A program made the position numbers and the translations under genes. Of a stretch of DNA of 64,000 nucleotides, positions 1 to 7,454 are shown piece by piece. The notes beneath the pieces were generated by a model. That model did no database searches. It had not been told where the DNA came from and saw only the letters and a list, made by a program, of their open reading frames with translations. Numbering within the stretch: the stretch's first letter is position 1; every line of letters starts with the position of its first letter. Origin of the DNA: Pseudomonas cremoricolorata (GTDB lineage: Bacteria > Pseudomonadota > Gammaproteobacteria > Pseudomonadales > Pseudomonadaceae); the NCBI RefSeq assembly GCF_000759535.1, contig NZ_CP009455.1, positions 4,092,001-4,156,000 of the forward strand. The letters are read 5' to 3'.

Positions 1-1790
1 TGCTGGGTCGCCTGTATGTGCTGCAGGTGGTGCAGCATGAGCGTCAGAGCGCGGTATCGGAAAACAACCGCGTGCATGTGCTGCCAATCGCCCCGGAGCG
101 CGGGCTGATCTACGATCGCAACGGCGTGGTGCTGGCCGACAACAAGCCCAGCTTCAACCTGACCCTGACCCGCGAACGCGCCGGCAACAGTGCCCAGGTG
201 CTCGATACCCTGACCCAGGTACTGGGCCTGTCGGCAGATGATCGCGAACAATTCGACAAAGACCTGCGACGCGGCCGCAAACCGTTCGAACCGGTGACGC
301 TGATGGTGGGCTTGAGTGAAGAGCAGATCGCCCATGTGGCGGTCAATCAGTTCCGCCTGCCGGGGCTTGAGGTCGAGCCGCAGTTCATCCGCGAATACCC
401 CCTGGGCGAGCACTTCGCCCATTCGGTCGGCTATGTCGGGCGGATCAACGAGCGCGAGGCCAAGACCCTCGACAGCACCGAATACCGCGGTACCGAATCG
501 ATCGGCAAGACCGGTATCGAGCGCTTCTACGAAGATCAGTTGCACGGCCATGTCGGCTTCGAAGAAGTCGAAACCAATGCCCAGGGCCGAGTGATGCGCG
601 TGCTCAGCCACCGCGACCCTACCCCTGGCCAGGACATCGTGCTGAGCCTGGATGCGCACCTGCAGGCGGCCGCCGAGAAAGCCCTGGGTGGTCGACGTGG
701 CGCGCTGGTGGCGCTGGACCCGAACAATGGCGACATTTTGGCGATGGTCAGCACGCCCAGCTTCGACCCTAATCTGTTCGTCAAGGGCATCAGCTTCAAG
801 CAGTACGCCGCCCTGCGCGATTCGATCGACCGTCCGCTGTTCAATCGGGTCTTGCGCGGCCTGTACGCACCCGGCTCGACGGTCAAGCCGGAAGTGGCCA
901 TCGCAGGTCTGGACAGCGGTGTCATCACGCCGTCCAGCAGGGTCTTCGACCCTGGCTACTACGAGTTGCCCAACTACGCGCACAAATACCGCAACTGGAA
1001 TCGCAGCGGCGATGGCTGGGTCGATCTGTACAGCGCGATCATGCGCTCCAACGACACCTACTTCTACGACCTGGCGCACAAGCTGGGTATCGACCGCCTG
1101 CACGACTACATGGCCGAGTTCGGCTTGGGGCAGAAGGTCTCGCTCGACCTGTTCGAAGAGGCTGCAGGGCTGATGCCCTCGGCGCAGTGGAAGCGTGCCA
1201 CTCGGCGCCAGGCCTGGTTCCCTGGGGAAACCCTGATTCTGGGTATCGGTCAGGGCTATATGCAGGTCACCCCGCTGCAACTGGCGCAGGCCACCAGCCT
1301 GCTGGCAAGCAAAGGCGCCTGGCACCGCCCGCACCTGGCCACGCGCATTGGCGATCGCCAACCCACCGACCCGGACCCGATGCCCGACATCGTCCTGCAC
1401 GACAAACGCGCCTGGGATCAGGTCAGCCAAGGCATGCAGATGGTCATGCATGACCCGCGCGGCATCGCCCGCGCCGCCGCAGCCGGCGCGCAGTACCGTA
1501 TCGCCGGCAAAAGCGGCACGGCGCAGGTGGTGGCGATCCGCCAGGGCGAGCGCTACAACCGCGACAAGACCCTCGAACGCCACCGCGACAACGCCCTGTT
1601 CGTCGGCTTCGCCCCGGCCGATGCGCCGCGTATCGTGGTTGCGGTGATGATCGAGAACGGCGAAGCCGGCGGACGCGTGGCAGGCCCGGTAGTGCGCGAG
1701 GTAATGGATGCCTGGCTGCTCGATGAACACGGTCACCTCAAGCCCGAGTACGCCGGTGCCAGTGGCGACGCCAAGCCTGCACATTCCTGA
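1..1790 (+). CDS. mrdA: Penicillin-binding protein 2 (peptidoglycan D,D-transpeptidase), 5' end cut by window edge
   Basis: Cross-links peptidoglycan during cell elongation; anchored in the inner membrane with its catalytic part in the periplasm. The reading frame is open from base 3 (LGRLYVLQVV), which matches the end of the N-terminal membrane helix of PBP2, so the true start and most of the anchor lie upstream of the window. Numbering from the GTG at 18, the three penicillin-binding motifs are all present: STVK with catalytic Ser287, SND in MRSNDTYF, and KSGT starting at Lys498. About 590 codons are visible, close to a full PBP2 minus its first 40 residues. In the usual elongasome cluster rodA follows, but here the next gene is xdhC-like, so this is probably the second PBP2 paralog that several Pseudomonas carry. 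The class is certain; which paralog it is remains an inference. Confidence 0.93.
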   Translation, partial: LGRLYVLQVVQHERQSAVSENNRVHVLPIAPERGLIYDRNGVVLADNKPSFNLTLTRERAGNSAQVLDTLTQVLGLSADDREQFDKDLRRGRKPFEPVTLMVGLSEEQIAHVAVNQFRLPGLEVEPQFIREYPLGEHFAHSVGYVGRINEREAKTLDSTEYRGTESIGKTGIERFYEDQLHGHVGFEEVETNAQGRVMRVLSHRDPTPGQDIVLSLDAHLQAAAEKALGGRRGALVALDPNNGDILAMVSTPSFDPNLFVKGISFKQYAALRDSIDRPLFNRVLRGLYAPGSTVKPEVAIAGLDSGVITPSSRVFDPGYYELPNYAHKYRNWNRSGDGWVDLYSAIMRSNDTYFYDLAHKLGIDRLHDYMAEFGLGQKVSLDLFEEAAGLMPSAQWKRATRRQAWFPGETLILGIGQGYMQVTPLQLAQATSLLASKGAWHRPHLATRIGDRQPTDPDPMPDIVLHDKRAWDQVSQGMQMVMHDPRGIARAAAAGAQYRIAGKSGTAQVVAIRQGERYNRDKTLERHRDNALFVGFAPADAPRIVVAVMIENGEAGGRVAGPVVREVMDAWLLDEHGHLKPEYAGASGDAKPAHS

Positions 1791-1910
1791 GCGGCTCACG
1801 TAGCCCGGCCAGGCTGCGCAGAAAAAACGAATCGACGCGACCTGCCGGTGGTCCAATCCTGACCAGGGCAATGCGCCGCAACGGCGGGGCCCGAGACGTC
1901 AAGGATTCAC

Positions 1911-2924
1911 ATGGAAAGCATCGATCTATTGGTACTGCGCAGCGCCTGCCAGTGGCTTGCCGAGGGTGAGCGTGTACTGTTGGCCACGGTGGCCGGCACC
2001 TGGGGCTCGTCGCCACGGCCGGTGGGTTCGATGATGGCCCTGCGCGCCGACGGCCGCGTGGTCGGCAGCGTTTCCGGCGGTTGTATCGAGGACGACCTGA
2101 TCGTGCGCTACACCTGCGCCCATGGCGGCCCAGGCATGCCAAGCGGCGTGCCAGAAGTGCTGCGCTACGGGGTCAGCGCCGACGACGCCCACCGCTTCGG
2201 CCTGCCCTGCGGCGGAACCCTGGAGCTGGTACTGGAGTTCGACCCTGACCTGGCGACATTGCGCTACTTGCTCAGCCAGCTCGACGCTGGACACCTGGTC
2301 CAGCGCCAGCTTGACCTGCGCAGCGGCCAAGTCCACCTCGAAGTCACCGATCACCCGGCGCTCGCCGGCCTGCAGGATCACGTGATGCACAGCACCCTCG
2401 GCCCTGGTTATCGACTGTTGTTGATCGGCGCCGGCGCGCTGGCCGAGTACCTGGCCACGATGGCGCTGTTCAATGGCTTCAAGGTGGCGGTGTGCGACCC
2501 GCGCGCCGAGTATCGCGCCACTTGGGGCGTGGCCGGGGTCGAGCATCTGCCCGGCATGCCGGACGATGCAGTCCGCGCGTTCGGCCCCGACCAGCGCAGC
2601 GCCGTCATCGCGCTGAGCCACGACCCCAGGCTGGACGATCTGGCCCTGCTCGAGGCCCTGCAAGGGCCTGCCTTCTACATCGGCGCAATTGGCTCGCGGC
2701 GCAACTCGCAGAGCCGTCGCGAGCGGCTGATCGAGCATTTCGGCCAGACCCAGGCCTCGCTGCAACGCCTGCATGGCCCCATCGGCCTGTACATCGGCAG
2801 CAAGACGCCGGCAGAAATCGCCGTCAGTGTGATGGCCGAACTGCTGGCCGAGAAAAACAGCGTGCGCCTGCCGGGCAGCGTGCGGGTGGCCGAGGGCAAG
2901 CACGTCATGGAGTGCTCGGCGTGA
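1911..2924 (+). CDS. XdhC/CoxI family protein
   Basis: XdhC proteins help sulfurate and insert the molybdenum cofactor of xanthine dehydrogenase-type hydroxylases. The 337-residue protein has the N-terminal XdhC_CoxI segment (GTWGSSPRPVG near residues 29-39 and SGGCIEDD at 55-62), a CGGTLEL motif near 100, and a C-terminal Rossmann half with GAGALAEY at 173-180 and YIGAIGSRRN near 262-271. This is the complete two-domain layout. A good AAGGA box precedes the ATG. No molybdenum hydroxylase subunit genes lie beside it in this window, so its client enzyme is encoded elsewhere, or upstream on the other side of mrdA. The family assignment is firm; the client is unknown. Confidence 0.88.
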   Translation: MESIDLLVLRSACQWLAEGERVLLATVAGTWGSSPRPVGSMMALRADGRVVGSVSGGCIEDDLIVRYTCAHGGPGMPSGVPEVLRYGVSADDAHRFGLPCGGTLELVLEFDPDLATLRYLLSQLDAGHLVQRQLDLRSGQVHLEVTDHPALAGLQDHVMHSTLGPGYRLLLIGAGALAEYLATMALFNGFKVAVCDPRAEYRATWGVAGVEHLPGMPDDAVRAFGPDQRSAVIALSHDPRLDDLALLEALQGPAFYIGAIGSRRNSQSRRERLIEHFGQTQASLQRLHGPIGLYIGSKTPAEIAVSVMAELLAEKNSVRLPGSVRVAEGKHVMECSA

Positions 2925-3035
2925 GCCATCGTGAACGCTAATGCGGGTAAGGCACCGGAATAAAAGCCATGGTCATTTGGATAACGGCATTTTGAGTGCA
3001 ATACTTCCCTACCCCGTTACCCGAGACGCTACGCC

Positions 3036-4232
3036 ATGCGCGCATTTCTTCAGCACTTCAGCGATCGTTCGCTGCAGGTCATGGCGTCCGGCGCACCGGT
3101 GACGCCGTTGCTGGCCGACTTCGTTCTGGCTTTGCAGACAGAAATCCCCGGGACGCAAATAGGCGTACTGGTGCTCGACACCGCCGGCAACACCTTCCGC
3201 CACGCCATCTTTCCCGGTCTGCCGGCCAGCTTCTCGGAAAAACTGGTCGGTAATCCGATCAGTCCCGACCGCGGCTCATGTGGCCGTGCGGTGACCAGTG
3301 GCAAGACCGTCGAGGTACCGGACGTCGCCAGCGACGAGCGTTTCGCCGATCAGTGGAAGGCGCTGTTTCACCGACATGGGCTGACCTCGCTCATATCGGT
3401 CCCGGCCGTTGCCGGCGACGGTCACGTACAAGGCTCGATCGCCGTGGTCCACCCCTTTGGCCAGCCGCCTGGCGCCGAGCAGCGCAGCTTCCTCGAACAT
3501 GCCGCGACGTTGTGCGCGGTCATCTGCCGCTACAGCCGCACCCAGGAATCCAACACCCTGCTCATCGGCGAGCTGGAACACCGCATGCGCAATCTGTTCT
3601 CGACATTGTCCGGGGTGGCCGTTCTGACCCTGCGCAGTCACCCGGAACCGGAGCAGTTCCGTCGGGTGCTGGATCAGCGCGTGATGATGATGCAGCGCGC
3701 CCATGCTCTGGCCCTGGCCCCGGCAGAGATCGAGCTGTCAACCCTGGTCGATGAGGTGCTTTCACCATACCGAGAAAGCTACCGTATCGAACGCAACGGC
3801 CCGGACATCACCCTTGCTGGTGAGGCGGCGGCGGCGCTGGCCATGGTGGTGCATGAACTGGGCACCAATGCCGCCAAGTATGGCGCGCTGTCCCAGGCGG
3901 GTGGCGAATTGCACATTGAGTGGAGTACCACGCACGGCGATGATGAAGCCCACACCTTCAGCCTCAACTGGCAGGAACGCAATGGTCCGCCAGTCAGTCC
4001 ACCGGCACGCAAGGGCTACGGCTCGATCATGGTCAACGGCGCACTGCGCAATGCCTTCAATGGCACCGCAGCCTTCATCTACGAGCCAACGGGGTTCAAC
4101 TGCGTGATTTCGGCACCGTTCGGCAAAAAACTGGGGCGCACGGTTGGATCAGATCTGCCGACCCAGGCCGGTCAGGTGCTCTGCACGGATCCGCACAATG
4201 CGCCACTGGAAACACCCTCCTGCCGCCCATAA
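3036..4232 (+). CDS. GAF domain HWE-family sensor histidine kinase
   Basis: Cytoplasmic sensor kinase of 398 residues with no membrane segment. Residues about 20-165 form a GAF domain. The H-box is ELEHRMRN, with the phospho-acceptor His182, and the N-box is HELGTNAAKYGAL with Asn278; together these are the hallmark of the HWE/HisKA_2 subgroup rather than classical HisKA kinases. A glycine box (GYGSIMVNGAL) follows near residue 330. There is no receiver domain and no adjacent response-regulator gene, so its partner is encoded elsewhere. HWE kinases often act in light, redox or general-stress signalling; which signal this GAF domain reads cannot be told from the sequence. It has a single-gene context, with convergent small genes on the other strand downstream. 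Confidence 0.88.
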   Translation: MRAFLQHFSDRSLQVMASGAPVTPLLADFVLALQTEIPGTQIGVLVLDTAGNTFRHAIFPGLPASFSEKLVGNPISPDRGSCGRAVTSGKTVEVPDVASDERFADQWKALFHRHGLTSLISVPAVAGDGHVQGSIAVVHPFGQPPGAEQRSFLEHAATLCAVICRYSRTQESNTLLIGELEHRMRNLFSTLSGVAVLTLRSHPEPEQFRRVLDQRVMMMQRAHALALAPAEIELSTLVDEVLSPYRESYRIERNGPDITLAGEAAAALAMVVHELGTNAAKYGALSQAGGELHIEWSTTHGDDEAHTFSLNWQERNGPPVSPPARKGYGSIMVNGALRNAFNGTAAFIYEPTGFNCVISAPFGKKLGRTVGSDLPTQAGQVLCTDPHNAPLETPSCRP

Positions 4233-4308
4233 TCGGGCTCCAGGCGCGAGTAAGGCGGCGTGATCGTGGGCAGGTCAGGCCTGCACGGCGACGTTACCTG
4301 CAAGGCCC

Positions 4309-4545
4309 TCATTCATGCAGCGTATTGTCCGGGACGACTGGATCATGTCGCGTATCTCGCGATGGATCCTGCTCGAACCCGTGCTTGTCCGGATCGGTGA
4401 TCAGCGGATCACCGCCGGGCAAATCGGGATAACCAGGCTTGCGGGGGTCGGTACGGCCTGGCTCCGAGCCAGGATCACGCGCGGGATCGTTCGGCAGCGG
4501 GCCGTCTGGCGGCGTGTTGACTGGGTCACGTGGGTCAGTACTCAT
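4309..4545 (-). CDS. Small hydrophilic Asp/Pro-rich protein
   Basis: A 78-residue protein dominated by Asp, Pro, Gly and Arg (starting MSTDPRDPVNTPPDG), with no predicted membrane segment or cysteine, probably intrinsically disordered. An in-frame ATG exists further upstream, but the ATG at 4545 is preferred because CAGAGGAA sits eight bases in front of it and the extra codons upstream are of different composition. It lies in tandem with another small hydrophilic gene (4590-4796) on the same strand, 44 bases apart, suggesting co-transcription. Function is not recognised; such proteins are common and poorly conserved in Pseudomonas. Confidence 0.65.
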   Translation of the reverse strand: MSTDPRDPVNTPPDGPLPNDPARDPGSEPGRTDPRKPGYPDLPGGDPLITDPDKHGFEQDPSRDTRHDPVVPDNTLHE

Positions 4546-4589
4546 GGCGAGGTTCCTCTGGAAAAAGAACGTGGCGCGAGCGTGGGCAT

Positions 4590-4796
4590 TCACTGCCCGC
4601 CAGGGTGCTCGCTGTTGACCGAGTTGTTCACTGCCACATCGGGTTGGTCCTGCTCCTGCGGGGTGCGTGGCCTGGTGGGTCGTTCGAGTTTGTCGGTGTC
4701 CTGCTCCGGCTGCCCGTTGTTGTCTGGTTGGGCTTGATCTTCCGGCCTGGCATCGGTGCCGTGGCGGGGGTCCTGGGCTTGCTCATCTGGCTTCAT
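4590..4796 (-). CDS. Small hydrophilic Gln/Asp/Pro-rich protein
   Basis: A 68-residue, highly charged, glutamine- and proline-rich protein (starting MKPDEQAQDPRHG) with no hydrophobic stretch, likely disordered. The start at 4796 has a GGAGAG ribosome-binding site directly upstream; a longer in-frame extension reads like non-coding sequence. It is transcribed away from the GAF gene at 5022, with which it shares a 225-base divergent intergenic region, and it is followed in the same direction by the similar small gene at 4309-4545. No domain is recognised. Confidence 0.6.
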   Translation of the reverse strand: MKPDEQAQDPRHGTDARPEDQAQPDNNGQPEQDTDKLERPTRPRTPQEQDQPDVAVNNSVNSEHPGGQ

Positions 4797-5021
4797 GTCG
4801 ACTCTCCACGGGGCGGAAAAAGGGCCGCCCTTACTGGAGTGAGTGCAACGACCGTCACAAGGTGCAGCGCAGTGGACCAACGGCGCTCATTCGAACGAAT
4901 TAATGCCAAGGTTATACCCTGCTCGCGAACTGCCAATTGCCCCTAGCATGGCGCTTGCGCAGGCCTCGGCAATGCCAGCACACTACCGCTGCCCACCCCT
5001 GCCTGATGAGGCCTACAACGG

Positions 5022-5537
5022 ATGTCGCCTACCCTGTTCCCGCAACACTCCCACCTTTCTGGCGCCGAGCGTTCAGCCATTGCGGAGATCGAAGGCACCA
5101 CCAACATTCTCAAGCTGGTGTTGAAATTCACCGCAATGCCGTTTGCCGCCATCGCCAAGTTCGATGACAACGAATGGGTGATCTGCTCGGCACTGGACCG
5201 CGGCGATTTCGGCCTGGAGCAAGGTGATGCTTTTCCTCTCGAACGCACGGTGTGCAGCGAGTTTCTGCACAGCCCCGAGGCACTCCTGGTGCCTTCTCTG
5301 GAGCATGATTCACGCTTCGCCGATCGCCCCATCGTCAATCAGCTGGGCATCGATAGCTATGCTGGCGTACCGATCTTCCTGCCTAACGGCCAGTTGTATG
5401 GCGCCCTCTGCGCCCTGGACACCCGGGAGTCGTATTTCGATGACCCTGATCTGGCCGAAGTGCTGGGCCTCTTCGCACGCCTGGTGGGCTGCATTCTGTA
5501 TGCGTGCATGGAAGACCAAGCTCCGCAGTCTGTCTGA
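5022..5537 (+). CDS. Free-standing GAF domain protein
   Basis: A 171-residue soluble protein that is almost entirely one GAF domain (about residues 22-160), with the typical core SYAGVPIFLPNGQLYGALCALD. It has no output domain, so it probably senses a small molecule or redox state and acts by protein contact. Related single-GAF proteins include methionine sulfoxide reductases of the fRMsr type, but the catalytic cysteine arrangement of that group is not clearly present, so I do not call it one. A REP-type palindrome follows 44 bases after the stop. A GAF-containing histidine kinase lies 800 bases upstream on the same strand; a functional link is only a guess. Confidence 0.78.
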   Translation: MSPTLFPQHSHLSGAERSAIAEIEGTTNILKLVLKFTAMPFAAIAKFDDNEWVICSALDRGDFGLEQGDAFPLERTVCSEFLHSPEALLVPSLEHDSRFADRPIVNQLGIDSYAGVPIFLPNGQLYGALCALDTRESYFDDPDLAEVLGLFARLVGCILYACMEDQAPQSV

Positions 5538-5580
5538 AGGATGGGTTGCAGCGCCTAAGCGCCGCAGCGACTTTACGCAC

Positions 5581-5636
5581 TATCGCGGCTCAAGCCGCTC
5601 CTGCCGGGGCTTTCAGGAGCGGCTCTAGCCGCGATA
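5581..5636. repeat. REP-type palindromic element
   Basis: Two 23-base arms (5581-5603 and 5614-5636) form a near-perfect inverted repeat around CCGGGGCTTT. The arm core TCGCGGCTCAAGCCGCT occurs again at 45817-45876. Intergenic placement just after a stop codon and the recurrent sequence fit Pseudomonas REP elements, which are often mobilised by REP-associated tyrosine transposases and can act as transcript-end stabilisers. Confidence 0.8.
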
Positions 5637-5719
5637 GGGCGCCCAGTGAGCGCTCGTGCTTGAATCAATAGCCATTGGCAGCAGGGCTAGGTTTTACGTT
5701 GCCTGGCGCGCCTTAAGGC

Positions 5720-5956
5720 TCACTCGGTGCGGGCCGTTCCATTGTCCCGCGGCACCTGCGAATCCTGATCGGAACCAGGATTGCCTGGCGGCGGATTCCA
5801 GTCTTCAGGACGTTTGCCTGCCGGTGTTTCAGCCGGCGCCTGCTTGGGTTCGGAGGGGGTCTGTTCCAGCCCTGAGCCGTGCCCCTCGCCCGTGTCGGGG
5901 GTGTCATTGCCAGGGCCTGGGTAGGCCGCTGCGGGGCCGTTGTTATCGTCTGTCAT
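5720..5956 (-). CDS. Small hydrophilic Pro/Gly-rich protein
   Basis: A 78-residue protein beginning MTDDNNGPAAAYPGPG, rich in Pro, Gly, Asp and Glu, without hydrophobic segments, so likely disordered and cytoplasmic. The start at 5956 is preferred over a longer frame because GGAGAT precedes it at suitable spacing. It resembles in composition, though not clearly in sequence, the two small proteins at 4309-4545 and 4590-4796. Function is not recognised. Confidence 0.6.
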   Translation of the reverse strand: MTDDNNGPAAAYPGPGNDTPDTGEGHGSGLEQTPSEPKQAPAETPAGKRPEDWNPPPGNPGSDQDSQVPRDNGTARTE

Positions 5957-6146
5957 GATCGATCTCCACAGAGGGACGCAGCCTATCTGCATCTGGTACT
6001 TCGGCATTTGTCGTCGTCGCTCGGTGCCCGGGACTGGACGAACGGTCGCATAGCAGACAAGCTGTTGCCTCTTGCGCAATGTAGTCCAGCCCACCCGGGA
6101 CTCAGCGCCTTTTACCGTGCATTTTTCATTCAAGGATTCTTCCACC

Positions 6147-6470
6147 ATGAAACGCTATTGCGCCCTTGCTGCCCTCTTCGTCCTGGCCGGTTGCAGCAGT
6201 GGCACGCCTGTTCCCAATGTTCCAGACCTCAACGGCAAATGCGACGAGGTGGCCAGCTTCGACATGGCTTTCAGCCGCTTCGACGAGGCGGCGCAAGAGA
6301 TCGCCCATGGCAGCGGCTGCTTCGTGCAGACCAACACTGCGGCCACCGGCTCGATCAAGCCCAATCCGGTCAAGGGTGAAATGACCCGCCGCGAAGCCGT
6401 GCAGGCGAGCATCCAGGCTACGGGCCTTAAGATCACCAATCACCAGCCTGACCAAGTTACCGTCGAGTAA
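6147..6470 (+). CDS. Small lipoprotein made of a lone STN-like domain
   Basis: A 107-residue protein with a lipoprotein signal (MKRYCALAALFVLAGCSSG; lipobox LAGC, acylated Cys15), so it should be anchored in the inner or outer membrane facing the periplasm. After the linker, residues about 35-107 follow the pattern of the secretin/TonB short N-terminal (STN) domain: a segment of the DMAFSRFDEAAQEIAHGSG type, then VKGEMTRREAVQASIQATGL. STN domains normally sit at the N-terminus of secretins or of TonB receptors with anti-sigma signalling. Here the domain is alone on a lipid anchor. The start at 6147 is set by the signal peptide. A hairpin follows the stop immediately. Lipoprotein status is firm; the STN match is from pattern reading. 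Confidence 0.75.
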   Translation: MKRYCALAALFVLAGCSSGTPVPNVPDLNGKCDEVASFDMAFSRFDEAAQEIAHGSGCFVQTNTAATGSIKPNPVKGEMTRREAVQASIQATGLKITNHQPDQVTVE

Positions 6471-6496
6471 AAAAACGGCGGGCTCAAGGCCCGCCG
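6469..6496 (-). terminator. Bidirectional intrinsic terminator
   Basis: Stem CGGCGGGC/GCCCGCCG (6476-6496) with a five-base loop. On the minus strand it is followed by a run of seven T residues (6469-6475), making a canonical Rho-independent terminator for the 38-codon gene at 6503-6619. It also lies directly after the plus-strand lipoprotein stop codon, where it lacks a T tract. Confidence 0.8.
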
Positions 6497-6502
6497 CATG
6501 AC

Positions 6503-6619
6503 TCACTCCGCGCCTGGCGGAATGCCGTCCTTGTTCTTGTCCCTGAGACGTTCTCGCTCCTCTTCTGTGGAATGGGCGGGAACGTCAGATTCTTTAGGGG
6601 GTTGCTGCTGTTCGCTCAT
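6503..6619 (-). CDS. 38-residue hydrophilic protein
   Basis: Reads MSEQQQPPKESDVPAHSTEE and then an Arg/Lys/Asp-rich tail ending in GIPPGAE. It is below the usual length cut-off, but the case for a real gene is good: an intrinsic terminator sits six bases past the stop, in the correct orientation, and the composition matches the other small hydrophilic proteins nearby. A weak AGAGGGC box lies before the ATG. Function unknown. Confidence 0.55.
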   Translation of the reverse strand: MSEQQQPPKESDVPAHSTEEERERLRDKNKDGIPPGAE

Positions 6620-6694
6620 GGCACTGCCCTCTGCGTGATGTCATGCCATTGGGCAATGCTCGGCATCAGGCGTTCAGAACGATTGCCGCGCGAC

Positions 6695-6940
6695 TCAGCG
6701 CTTGCCCAGCTTGGGCTGAATGACGCTGGTGTAGAGGAAGTAGCCACCGGCGACTTCCAGCACGGCCAGTACGCCATAGCCCACACTGAACATGAACGAT
6801 GAGGCGATGAACGCGACGGCCACGATACCGGCGAAGATCTGCAAAATCTGCAACGTCTTGGCGCTTGCCGCGACCTTGCCATTGACCAGGTAACCGGCTG
6901 CCAGGCCGATCAGAATACCTACGATGATGCGTGCGAACAT
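6695..6940 (-). CDS. Small two-helix membrane protein
   Basis: An 81-residue protein with an N-terminal hydrophobic segment (residues about 3-18) followed by further hydrophobic stretches around 33-70, so two or three inner-membrane helices with a basic C-terminus (QPKLGKR). The ribosome-binding site AAGGAG is ideally placed before the ATG at 6940. It is a compact conserved-hypothetical type membrane protein; no function is recognised. It lies downstream of nothing obvious and is probably monocistronic. Confidence 0.7.
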   Translation of the reverse strand: MFARIIVGILIGLAAGYLVNGKVAASAKTLQILQIFAGIVAVAFIASSFMFSVGYGVLAVLEVAGGYFLYTSVIQPKLGKR

Positions 6941-7241
6941 GTCGTCTCCTTAGCCGGCTCCGAGCCGATGATGGTAGTGCGCAGCGGCAGACAAGGCCGG
7001 CCGATGCAAAGTCATGCACGCTCATCTTGGCACACTGTGGCGCCGCGCAGCTCGTCCGAAACGACACATTCAGGCACTCATCCGCGACACGCGTGCGTCG
7101 TGGGGGAGGCCCTACCGCGGGCCTGGCTCATCTCTTCGGACCCACCATTCGTCGTTTGCGCGAGCGTTGCACACTTTACTGTGGTCGTAGTCCGTGAAGG
7201 GCGGCTGTTTGCTGCCGCGCCATTGAATGGGGAGACACTAC
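6941..7241. other. Intergenic region without recognised gene
   Basis: About 300 bases between divergent small genes. It must hold the promoters of the minus-strand membrane protein (6695-6940) and the plus-strand 70-residue protein (7242-7454). I see no convincing RNA gene or coding sequence here. Confidence 0.5.
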
Positions 7242-7454
7242 ATGGCAGTTACGGTGAAAAAACTCGAAGGCCAGGACATACCCCCAGAGCGTCGTGGCGA
7301 TGGGGTCACGCAGGTGTTTCGCGTGACCGACGACAGCGGCACCGAGCACTTTCTGGACAGCGATGAAGACGCGGCCAAGGTAGCGGTCTCGTTGAGCGAG
7401 CCGGATGAGGCGCAAGACGCCTCAAACCCCGCTCAGAGCGAACGCAACGATTAA
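7242..7454 (+). CDS. Small hydrophilic protein, 70 residues
   Basis: Begins [20 protein letters not shown] and is acidic toward the C-terminus; no signal peptide or membrane helix. The start at 7242 follows GGGGAG with good spacing, so the in-frame ATG five codons upstream is not used. Its last four bases overlap the end of the convergent PAS/MCP gene. The [21 protein letters not shown] segment suggests a small folded beta-rich unit, but I do not recognise a family. Confidence 0.65.
   Translation: MAVTVKKLEGQDIPPERRGDGVTQVFRVTDDSGTEHFLDSDEDAAKVAVSLSEPDEAQDASNPAQSERND

Noticed and set aside
6072-6146. Longer start for the STN-like lipoprotein
   Set aside because: The additional 25 codons would bury the lipoprotein signal peptide; the ATG at 6147 gives a proper signal sequence.
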